From Coffea arabica (Eukaryota > Streptophyta > Magnoliopsida > Gentianales > Rubiaceae), in assembly GCF_036785885.1 (NCBI RefSeq), contig NC_092322.1:18560466-18624465 (forward strand): DNA of 64,000 nt, written 5' to 3'. Position 1 is the stretch's first letter, and each line of letters starts with the position of its first letter. The position numbers and the translations under genes are program-made. A model generated the notes under the pieces. The model was not told the origin of the DNA, did no database searches, and saw only the letters and a list, made by a program, of their open reading frames with translations. Shown here piece by piece: positions 14,856-25,500 of this stretch.

Positions 14856-15249
14856 CGCAACGGATCTTCTGTCCCACACCCTGTGCCACTCTCTGTCCCA
14901 CTTTTTATTATATTGCTATTTCTCATTCATAAACATCATGTTTTAGTTCTTTTTTGCTTCCTTATGATCCAATAACTATTAATTGAGTAATACGCAAAAT
15001 TTAACAAACTCAAAAAATCAAAATACATAAAAAATGAGATTTTTTATGAATTTTCTGCTGTATTTTTTAATTTTCTATTATATATTATTTTTTTGAAGGT
15101 GTTGTATTTATTTTTTACTTAATTAATAGTTATTGGATCATAAGAAAACGAAAAAGAACTAAAACATGATGTTTATGAATGAAAAATAGCAATATAATAA
15201 AAAGTGGGACAGAGAGTGGCACAGGGTGTGGGACAGAAGATCCGTTGCG
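14856..15249. mobile_element. Mutator-type MITE with long inverted repeats, 394 bp
   Basis: Ends are perfect inverted repeats (CGCAACGGATCTTCTGTCCC inward from both sides). The match continues with few mismatches for about 135 bp per arm (about 14856-14993 and 15112-15249), leaving a short AT-rich loop. It is flanked by a perfect 9-bp duplication, GATGAGGAG, at 14847-14855 and 15250-15258. A 9-bp duplication with long arms fits Mutator-type elements. It has no coding capacity; a transcript would fold into a long hairpin. Confidence 0.92.
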
Positions 15250-15838
15250 GATGAGGAGGGTGGTGGTGGACGATGATGACGTTGGTCCAACACGCGTTGT
15301 CTGAAGAAAGGTTTTAAGGTGACAAGGAATTAAGGGAGAGGCCCAACGAACGCAGGGTTTGTTGGCGGTATTACTTCTCCACTTTACTCTTTAGTCTTTT
15401 CTGTGTTTCGGAAAATTTTTACGCTACTATAATTGCTTTGATTAAAATAATGGTACAAGGCTATTTCTTTTTGACCCCTAGAAGTTTGCTAATTTCTAAA
15501 AACAGTATACTATTTCACTGTAATAATTTATTAAACACGTACAAATTATTGTGCTTGTGATACTTAACACGTTGAACTCCAATTCATAAGTTTTCCTCTC
15601 TCCACATCTAATTGATAGACTGTATTGTAAACCAACTCTCTTGATTTTGGTGAAATTTTGCATGATCAAGTGATTACATCAACTAATACTACTGAATCTA
15701 GCATCTTATTTCTATTAATCAAGTGTAGGTTGTAGCATTCCTGTACAACATTTGAGTGATACAAAATGGGTCAAATGAACTTGATATTGGAGAAATTTTT
15801 GGTTTTTCATCCATGACGATGGGCTAATTAAAATTGTA

Positions 15839-16385
15839 ATAGCCTCGTGGGAATATAAAAGTCAATCCTTTGTTACCCGTGTTAATTAATGAACTGGGCG
15901 GGTTATTTGGGGCTGGTTTTTATCCATTTGGATATGAGTTTGACCCTTGAGGCTAACCTAATGGTCATTGACAATCTGCGTTAGAAGCTTGCTATGCTTG
16001 TATGTAAGTAGTATAGTCCAATGCGGATTCTTCATCTCCTCCCATCATCCCTTGTAAAGTTTTAGATTAACGTTTAATGTACATATATTTTTATATGATC
16101 TAACTTAAATTTACACCACATTATCTGTATTCACATTTGAAATCTTTTATATGTATCATAAATGTAGACCTCCTTGTATATGAAACGGTAATCCAAAATT
16201 TGTTTACTTCATTTATGTGCTAGTATTACATAACATATTCATTTCTTGAAGGTAATTGCTCAAGTGTTTTTCGAATAATCAACGATGACAACAATAAAGA
16301 AGCAGACTACTCACAAAGAGTGATAGAGATCAATACATCGATGATGATCAATTCATCCAAATAATTTCAAAGAAGTTCAAAACTA
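15839..16385 (+). repeat. 546-bp direct repeat, copy B
   Basis: Second copy of 13745-14290 with about ten substitutions or single-base indels. The unit may come from a partial tandem duplication with a 2.09-kb period; the MITE lies between the copies. Confidence 0.9.
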
Positions 16386-17240
16386 GCAGTAAAACAATAC
16401 AAATGCAACAAAATTTAAAGTAAAAAACTCTAACACCTTCAGAATACTATGAATGTGGAGTATGTCGAAACCATTTAAAAGTTTGTAAAATTTTCAATCA
16501 GTTAAATTTGAGAAGTGTATATCCTCTTTATCATGTACTTTTTGGAATTTTTTAATAAATAGGTCAGAGTTTATGTCCAACCTTACACCGTTTCTAGGTA
16601 ATTTTTTATTAAAAAAAAGAAAACTATTTACTTTCACAAATTCTCATAAACTAAAAGTAGTTTTAATATCTTGTTATCTTTTCTTCATGCGGGCCTATTT
16701 GCCATAACACGTGGACTTGCAAAATTTACTTTGTCCTGCTTTTTATTTTTTTTAAAATCCTTGTTAAATTTTGCATAACCTCTTATTTTCAAGCCAAAAC
16801 CATTGCCATTACCCTTTAGTTTTTTTTTCTCCAACTCAAAAAGCCTTTTCCTTTTTGTGTTATTCCTACTAAAGTAAAAATATAGAGAAGCTAATACCTA
16901 GTTAGTAGTAACTACTAACTAGTAACTAGTAATGGTCTCTAACCAAGTAAAAGTCCAAGGCCCAAGGCCCCAGGCAATAAAAAGTTAGGAAAAGATTAGG
17001 AAGCATGGGCGGGTCAAATAGCGGATCTCACTTGTACGCAGCCACAGTATTAACTTTCCCTATCCTCGCCGCTAGGTGAAGACACAGTTCTCCTAGCTGA
17101 ACCACAACGCAGCATCTTCCGGTGGCAGCCAACGGCGAGGATATACTTCTCTACCTCTTTATCCAGTAACGTTACTTTATTTTATCTCTCTCTTCTCGCC
17201 TTTTATTTATTTATTTACTTTTAATCTCACAAATTTCAAT
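16386..17240. other. AT-rich upstream region of SmD3 copy 2
   Basis: No gene seen. GGCCCA at 16959-16964 is a site II-like box (TGGGCC on the minus strand), an element often found upstream of plant RNA-processing and ribosomal genes. Its role here is inferred only from position. Confidence 0.4.
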
Positions 17241-17399
17241 CTCTTGTATGCATCTTTGCTTTTTTTTTTTTTTTGCTATAATTCTTAGAATTGATTGTAC
17301 ACTTTTATTTTTACGTTTGTACTCTTGTATGCATCTTTGTTTTTTTTTTTTTGCTATAATTCTTAGAATTGATTGTACACTTTTATTTTTACGTTTGTC
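17241..17399. repeat. 81-bp tandem duplication in the SmD3 copy 2 leader
   Basis: Two adjacent near-identical units (17241-17321 and 17322-17399) start CTCTTGTATGCATCTTTG, contain a T run of slightly different length, and end in TTTTACGTTTGT. They lie 140-300 bp upstream of the start codon, in probable promoter or 5' UTR. Confidence 0.9.
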
Positions 17400-17497
17400 T
17401 ACGATTTTTTAAATTTTTTTTCTAAGCATTGTGCTGGATTTACTGGTATATAGTTACTGCTAATTAATTTTTAGTAGTTTTCTTGCTGGACTTTGGG

Positions 17498-17507
17498 TTT
17501 AGGGTTT
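17498..17507 (+). promoter_or_regulatory. Telo-box upstream of SmD3 copy 2
   Basis: TTTAGGGTTT, the reverse of AAACCCTAAA, 35 bp before the start codon. Telo-boxes are common in the 5' regions of plant translation and RNA-processing genes. Confidence 0.5.
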
Positions 17508-17541
17508 TACGTAAGGAGCATAGCAGGAAATAGCAATAGCA

Positions 17542-19446
17542 ATGAGTCGTAGCTTAGGTATATCGGTGAAGCTTCTACACGAAGCCACAGGACACATCGT
17601 GACCGTAGAGTTGAAGAACGGAGAGCTCTACAGAGGCAGCATGGTTGAATGCGAAGACAATTGGAATTGCCAGCTCAAGAACATCACTTTCACGGCTAAG
17701 GTACTCTCGTTCCAATGTTATTCTGCCCTTCATTAAGAATTGTGAAAGTGCTTTTCTGTTTCCGGTGTCTTTATGCTGCTTTTGAGCTTCGTAATGCCTT
17801 TTTCTTTCACTTTGATTCCAATGCATGATGGGCGGAAGCCTACGATGATTTTCTGTGGCAGGAAAATTGAAACTATGGGATGTTAGTAAATTGGAACTGA
17901 AATCTATTCACTCTTTAAGGGGGTAACATGGGTTGGGTGGTGAATGCTATTCAGAACACGGGGACAGTCAGTTGTATTTGTGCTCAAAAATGATTTATAT
18001 AGGTTTTCCTAGTAAGAATTTCATGTTTGTGGCAAAAGTATTTTAAAACTATTATTGGCAATATGTTCTCATATAACAAAATTCTATCCAACTGAATTCC
18101 AGGTCGTGTATTTTCTTTTTTTAAATTCTTTGATCTTACATGCAAAACCGTTCTTTAATATGTGTTTTTTTTGTTGTGGGTTAGGTCTTTAATATGTGTT
18201 TTTATTGCAGATTTATGCATCTTATTTTATGACGTGTCCTTTAGGTGTCAGATGCACGTCTCAGATTTTACAACAAATTAAGTGTCTTCTGCACACATGC
18301 TTTAGAGTTCACAGAGTGTCAGGACTACTTGGGGTTGAGGTTGTAAGGAACTTTTTGACCTGTGGATGCTCATTTATCATACTTATTTTAACTGACAGCT
18401 GGTTTTAAGAGTATTCCTCCCTTGATAATTTCATTAAAATTGGACCTGTCATTTTTGACATTCATAAGCAATTATTTCCAGTGCCATATAATTTCTTCTA
18501 CATCAATGGCTACAAAATGTAAGATCTCTTTTTGAATTGTTGATAGCTTATGAACAATCTCTTATCCTTTCATGGATCTTTGAAGCACTGATATAATTTA
18601 CATCTTCAGCCGCCTCAATCCTGATATCTTCTTTTTTGAACCTCTGAACTGAAGCAAATTAGCTTCAAGACTTCAATTGTTTTTGACTGCCTATTCCAGA
18701 TATGGAGTTGGGTAAAATTTCATGCGATTCAGTAAACAGAATATAAATTCCATCGTTGCTAGATCATCTATATAATTCGGCGAAGAATGAACTAATAGTG
18801 GGATTTTTTGATAAAATGTTTTCTGATTCTCTCAACTGCTTTCTGAGTTCTGATTGCGGGTAAAACAAATTTTTATCAGGTTTATGGTGATTCCCGATAT
18901 GCTTAAGAATGCTTTAATGTTCAAACGTTTAGAAGCTAGAATCAAGGTGCTTTCCCAATTTGCCTATGTGTATTAGAGTGTATTTGTGACCATCACAGCT
19001 CTGCTTACACTTTTTATATTATCTTTTGAAGGACAAGGGTTCAGCACTTGGCGTTGGACGGGGACGTGCTGTTGCCATGAGAGCCAGGGTAAGATCTATT
19101 TCGTGACTTTTGCATCTTATACTCCAAGATCATTTATTTAAATCCAAAAGTTAGGAATGACACTCCATATCTTTATTGTAAGTTCTGAAATGCATTATGA
19201 TCTATTGTCAAGAAAAGGCAATGCTGGATAGCCTCTCTAGAACTGGGATTTAACAAATACTGTAAAACAAAGAAAATTTAGTTGTATGGAGTATGTAAAA
19301 TGATTAGCTTGGAGAAATATATGGGGTTACAAATTAAGTTTTGTGGGGTGAAGTTTGCCTGACTGTGCCATCCGTGTATGCAGGCTCAGGCTGCTGGTCG
19401 TGGAGGTCCACCTGGCAGGGGCGTTGTGCCACCTGTAAGGAGGTGA
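17542..19446 (+). pseudogene. SMD3: SmD3 copy 2, missing an internal exon
   Basis: Exon 1 (17542-17700, 53 aa) is intact and encodes the Sm1 motif ([20 protein letters not shown] through CEDNWNC). Downstream exons match copy 1: 18880-18946, 19032-19088 and 19384-19446. The exon that should follow, encoding about 18 residues with the conserved VFIRGSKVR strand of the Sm2 motif, was not found anywhere in 17701-18879. The next exon begins in phase 1 while exon 1 ends in phase 0, so direct splicing shifts the frame. There are also changes at conserved sites: IPVKLL to ISVKLL, KNAPMF to KNALMF, and GKGS to DKGS. The most likely reading is a decayed duplicate, although the promoter and exon 1 look healthy. 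A highly diverged or unrecognised exon 2 cannot be excluded by eye. Confidence 0.65.
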
Positions 19447-21775
19447 TCATTCCATAATATGATTGTAATCTTAAGAGCATCAAAGCTCGTATATTATGCA
19501 CGGGAGATCATCAAACCCATGTTCCGCAGCCCAATTTGGTATAGGATAATATTTGGCCTTTGAGACCTTAAGAATTATGTACGCTTTTGAACTTGGCTAG
19601 TGCTCATTTAGAGACGTGAATGGTTTTCCAATTTACGCTTCTGTTTTAGCTGATTCTAAAATTTGATGTAAACCAAATCGATTGGCTGTCTGTTAGTCAT
19701 GTAGCGAAAGAAGTCGATGTGGGAAGTCGTATTCCGCTGTAACGTGGAAATAGCAAATTGCCTCCATCCGTAATTACTTGTGCGGATGCAAATAGCGAGC
19801 AATGCAATAAGCTTTTTGAAAAGGATGGATCCAGAGTTTGAATGATTATCAGGATTGCAAAGGCTATGGAGGAGAGGTTAGTTTTTGGTGGTGAAACGTA
19901 GTTGATAATCCAGAAATGCGTGTACCCTTTCATTAACCGCTGCCCGGGCTGCTACGGAAACACCTTTTACTGCCTACTGGTTGGAAGATTCAAAACTTCG
20001 TGGTTATATTGAATGAGCGGCCATTAGGCAGATTATTTGTGCCTCTGACGAATTGAACTACCTTTGAAGTAGAAATTAAATTATGCGAATTGGAACCCTA
20101 TCCAACTCATGGCCCTTTAAATGAAATGGAGCAATTCTAACTCAGATGTTTTTTGGCCCAATGTGCACCAAAACAGACATCTTGCTTGAAATTCTCCATT
20201 TTGGAAAATCTTTCCTCTTTCGTCTACTGATTGAGGGCTATGACGAGATATAGCCTGGATTGTACATTCCTACTCCGTCTATTTATGCTCACTCACTATA
20301 TCTGTATGCAGCAGGATGATTGATTTTCCAAGTCCATTTGCTGGATCCAGTAGCCAAAAACAATATGTGACTGACTATCTGGAACAGTTGCAGGCTACAT
20401 TTCGTTTCCGCCTTAAAATACACTCCTTTTTATGAGTGATGGAGCAAAGGTGTTTACTTCTGCATATTCAAAAAGTTTTAACGCCTTCTTAAGTTGGTGG
20501 ATAAAGGTGTAAATATCTGATGCGAACAAAATTACGGTTTAAAAGATTTTTTTTTTTTTTTGGGGTAAGGTATTCCACCTAAGGTTAAGTGGGTTTTCAC
20601 TTTCAGTGCTTCAAAATTTTAGTGTCCTCAGATTTGAGTGCTTCAAAATTTCAGTGCTTCAATTGCCACGTTAAGTGGTTTTGCTTTAAAAAATATTCAG
20701 TCGGGTGCACGGTGGTGGTTCAGTCCCTTTCGAATTACCTTTGGACTTCTTTAGCTCCGCCCCTCCCCCTAATGTAGGATAGAATAGATTTATCGTCTCC
20801 GTTAAAAAAAAAATTTTTGGAGACATAGAAAATAGACCAGTGAATAGTCATCAACCGTCTCCCTCCTCCTGACTCACTGGCTCGCTTCTGCTCGAATTTC
20901 TTTCGCTGAACTTTCATCGAACTCATCTTGACCTCTGATGATGGAAATTTGATTTCGCCGAAGATGCGTTTTAAGAAAAGTTGTGTTAGCAAGAAGGGTA
21001 CTTTTCTTATCTCTTTTCTTCTTCGCTGATGCATTTGTTTTCGAAAGTAGACTTTTGTAAGGATATTATTAGCAAAAAATTCCTAATTTTATGTTTCACA
21101 CCGGCCCCCTTCCTCTCGATTCACTCGAGATTCAGGTTTTGAAATAACAGCAAGTTATACAATAATACCTTCTTTTGTTATACTACTATAATACCGTAGT
21201 ACTCTTTCTTTCTCGTGTAACAATGACCACAAAGCTAATCGCCACAAACCAATCTAATGTTCCACCAACCAATTCTAAAATTGAAATTCACACATCTGTC
21301 ATTCCCAAAAAGGAAAGGACTTCTTTATCGCAAAAGACGTTAGTTAACAGTACTAGTATTGTTCTCCAGATTGTGTGGTGTCGATGAAAGCCCGATGATG
21401 AAGACAGAATTGTGTAATAAAACTCTTCCTAGCACAAGTAGTCACGCTATGAATTAGATGCAACAGAACTTCCCTACAGCTTAAATCAAATCCTATCCAT
21501 CCCAAGTGTTTGATTCACAATTCACAAACAAGAGTCTCTCTTGCCACATTATTTCTATGCATGAACAGGCATAGAGACACTGTACAGGCCACAGAAAGGG
21601 ACTGCCAAAATTCATCTGTATCAAAGCCTGGCAGCTGATCTGGGAAATATAATAGTGCAACAACCAAACGTTTGGTATAATTTTTCTTTAGTCTTCAAGC
21701 ACAACAAAAGTGTTCTCCGAATTGAAGTTCTTGAGCGGTAGCGATCAATGGTTTTGGCTCTCCAAAGTGCGCCGA
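18835..21775 (+). repeat. Segmental duplication, right copy
   Basis: Matches 1-3052 in order and orientation. It keeps the hAT empty site near 20277-20290 and contains about 800 bp (20351-21167) absent from the left copy. That extra stretch includes short repeats of a TGCTTCAAAATTT-type unit near 20600-20660 and no recognised gene. Confidence 0.85.
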
Positions 21776-21900
21776 AGGTACGTACTTGACGTTGACTTGG
21801 GTATGGAAGTCAGAAAATTCGACGGTGAAGTTGCCAAAAGATGTCAATTTCAGATAAATGGTTGGACCACTAATGGCGATCGCAATGACTTCGAAAGATT
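21698..21900 (-). CDS. C-terminal exon of an unidentified gene (copy 2), candidate
   Basis: The minus strand is open from about 21932 and reads SFEVIAISGPTIYLKLTS, continues through FHTQVNVKYVP and SAHFGEPKPLIATAQELQFG, and ends EHFCCA at a stop near 21698. Part of the same residue run is kept in the left duplicate, which supports real coding origin. An in-frame stop lies just upstream in the AT-rich flank and no start is obvious, so this is a last exon or a remnant. I do not recognise the family. Confidence 0.4.
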
Positions 21901-22039
21901 GACTACTATTACAAGGGGGGGTTTAATTTATGCATTGAATAGGCCTTCTTTCTACTGAAAATGCTTGTTTGACCCGATGGGAAGACTTTTCTGCTTTTGT
22001 GTGAACAGAAATTTCAAGTTTTTTGCTTTAGTTTGACTT

Positions 22040-22043
<4 letters not shown>

Positions 22044-22073
<30 letters not shown>
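22044..22073. repeat. (TA)n microsatellite
   Basis: About 15 TA units. Confidence 0.95.
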
Positions 22074-22076
<3 letters not shown>

Positions 22077-22481
22077 TGAAATGTATGACATACTAGCTAG
22101 CTTAAGGTGATTGAGACTCAAAAAACATATATAATAAGTATGTAAAAAGCTCCGACGCAGTTGCTTAAGTCTAATTAATTGAGTTCCATTTCGACTGAAT
22201 CTTAGGATTTAACCACAAAGCTTTTCTAGAAATCTCAATATCATCCGCCATTTTTCTTTTAAAAATTTAATGCCAATTCGTATTTTAGTTGTAAGATACG
22301 AGCTAAGTGAATTAGTGAAGGGTCAAGTAAAACCCAAATTTCGCATTTCTACTGTTATTAAAAGTTAACTTGTTTTTCAGAATTGTATATATTTCTGGGT
22401 TGTGTGGATAAATAAAGCAAAGAAGAAAGGATAACTGCCTTCACTAATTAGTCATTCAAATATGCTAAGCTAAATTTTTTT

Positions 22482-22506
22482 GGGGGGGGGGGGGGGGGGG
22501 GGGGGG
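22482..22506. repeat. Homopolymer run of 25 G
   Basis: Twenty-five consecutive G after a T run. It is similar in form to the run in DPMS1 intron 4 (T run, then G run). Not near a gene. Confidence 0.9.
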
Positions 22507-22519
22507 TAGGGGTCACTTC

Positions 22520-25500
22520 TAATGCACAGCTTTAACTGCCAAACAGAGTGAAGAAAACAACTGATAAACCATATATACAGTCCACACGTTAAAGCAACTA
22601 ATTAAGCAAGTGTTAATTAAAGCTGATATTAAGCAAGTGTTTGGGACATATCAACACGTCCTACTTTTTGAAGAATGAATGGAGGATGATGTGAGGGTTT
22701 AACGCCTCTCTTATCAATCAGAGTTTTATTAGCATGTGCTCCGCGTCTCCTTAATTTCATCAAAAGGGAAATTGTTTTTGATCAGCTTCTAATTGCTACT
22801 ACGCATATGAGTATGGATTTTCTTTATTCGGTTCCCTCAATAAACCCTAATAGTATTAGGTCTTACGTCCAATCCAAATCCAGAGACCAAAATCTTAATC
22901 TTCAATTGTGTGAACTTAATCAAACCATTGAATTAGGGGACCATTTGGAGGTCCCAACTGCATGTGCAAGGCAGAATATGTTTCCAACAGGTCCTGGTCG
23001 ATTTATGAAACCATGCCCAATCAATATTTGATGATTGATGGAATTGATTAACCTAACTTCTGTTCTACATAATAAAGCTCACTAATTGACTTCCCTGCTT
23101 AATGATGATCTGCAAGACCAAAAGCCATTGCTTAAAACTCATGCAGGAGAAAGAAAATGAAAATGAACGAAAATCAAACTTCAGTGCGATATTAACTATC
23201 ACCGTCAATCAATCATATTCTTCTTTTTTTCTTTCAAGGATTGCTCAAACACTCGATGATACAATGAATTTACTACGTGAAGGCATGCACGTATTCATAT
23301 TTATTACATCTATGTATTTAGACATTTTCTCAAAGTAATCTCACTTTTACAATGAATTAAGCAGTACTCAAGGCCTCTCTTAACGATTGACCCTTATTAA
23401 TTACAAATGCCGTCGTTATCACTATTGCCATTGGTTCGGGTAACCTGGGCAATTAGCATACATATGGGACCTTTTGAACGCCAAATTATCACTTAAAATA
23501 GGGAAAAATCAGTAGCATCCTTATAGATTTATTGTACCATAAAGTTTTTAACGGACAAAAAGAATTTCAATGTCGGATTATTTGTTTTTCAATTATAAGA
23601 GAATTGATGAGTACGTCCCTACATTCTTTCTTTCTTTTTTTTTTCTTTAACAGAAAACCTTAGTTTTCCATAATGGCGTTTTTATTTTCTTTGATATTGG
23701 AAATATCATAATGGCGTTTTTTTAGAGTATTATCATTTTTTTTAAAAGGATAAGAAGCAAAGACTTTATTGGTAATTCATTTTACACCATGATGATGATG
23801 ATGTGCAAGTCCAAGTTATGTAACTTCAAGTATTTCGCTTTCTTTTATGAAAAGGAGAATGGGACTTGATCCACTCAAGTTGCATGTAACGTGTGATCAT
23901 AGACTACGAAAAAATATCGGTTTCCAGGTCCACGGAATGAAATTGTCAAAGTGACACTAAAAACTTTGCGGTGCATCAAAAGGTTGGTGAGTTGCTTAAT
24001 ATATTTGAATGTGTATATCATTCATCTTAGTATGTACTCACATCTGTAATGCGAGAGTGCATGCATATTGTAAAAAACAAGTTTTTTTTTTTTTTTAATG
24101 TTGAGGCCTTTGGCTATATTGAGCTAACTCTTAATACTTGTGTAAATAATAGTAAGCCATTAGTTAGATGATTATGAAATTGTATAAATAAAAATATATC
24201 ATTAGTTAGTTGATTGTAAGGTCAATTTTTTTTCTCGTTATTTACAATCCTTTCCAATTTACCATCTCACTCAACTCTTCGTAGATCGTAAGACCACTTA
24301 CTCGACTTTCAATTCTTCTATTTTTTTTTTCCTTCTCCAAGGACTCAAAATCTCCTTTGAACCAAACAAAATAAAAAGAATTGCTTTTTTTGAAAAACTT
24401 GGTAGGTGTATTCAGTTTATTGTATCAGAGACTGTAAGCATAAGGACGTTGCTTCCGTTTAAGATGTGCACCAATGACTTACATGGTTTACAGGATACTA
24501 GGAGAGGAACACCGCACTATGTGCGGTGTGAAGTTACAAGTTTAACGTGCCCAGTAGGAAGTTAAGAGGTTAATATGACCAGAGCCCTCATTGGCTTTAT
24601 TTTCCAACTAAAAATTATTTTTTTATCATTTCTGTATGTGGTAGATAATGAAGCATTTTGTCAACATTTCAATTAAGAAAAGAAATAATACTAATAAAGT
24701 TGAAGAGCATAATCACACATAATTGAGATAAGCTCTCCAACTGTATGATGCATCTCATTAGCTGTGAAAAGTAAAATTTAAGATATAAGATACATTAATC
24801 CAGAAATATTGACTGCTATATCTAAAAAATGCCTCTCGTCTTTCCTTATCTAGCGTCGCGTTCAATCAGCCAATTATAGTGGAACTATGCATTAGTGGTC
24901 AAAATTTTAAAAAAAAAAAAATCAAGACACAGTTTGATATCTATACTATAGCAAGTGGATGTTGAAGTAAATAATGACTTTTGGTAAAGATATTGGAAAG
25001 GATAAAACAAAGTATCAAGCATTCATGACAAAATTCCATGAGCTTCCATTAGCTTCCAAGTTCCAGCTATCTAAATATCAATCAGATCTGACAAGAAGGA
25101 ATCATATTAGAATTTAATAACATTTTGTGTAAATAGTAGAATGACAATCTTGTTAAATCACAGGTAACGCATCCGTAGTTTTTGCCACACTTCATGGCAA
25201 AATTGTAAGGAAATACTAAAGCATGAAATATAAAACAAAGTCGTCAAGAACACATTCCCTACTCCTAAGTTTAAGCCACCAATATATTTGAATAATACCT
25301 CTTGCCATTCAACTTTTTCTCAAACATTAATGTTGGATATATATATAAAGAATAGAAAGCCAATAAACAGCAGATGCATTTTGAGCCACCATCTTATTTG
25401 GATAAATACCTCCTGCCAGCCAATTTTTTCTCAAACATGAATGCTAGGTATAAATAAAGAACAGAAAATCAAAAACAACATATGCATTTGAGCCTATAAA

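Noticed and set aside
13745-16385. The 546-bp direct repeats as LTRs of a small retroelement
   Set aside because: The repeats lack TG...CA ends, a flanking target duplication, a primer site and a polypurine tract.
22807-23031. 74-codon plus-strand frame
   Set aside because: Composition is not obviously random, but there is no family match, no conserved copy and no promoter evidence, so it is not called as a gene.
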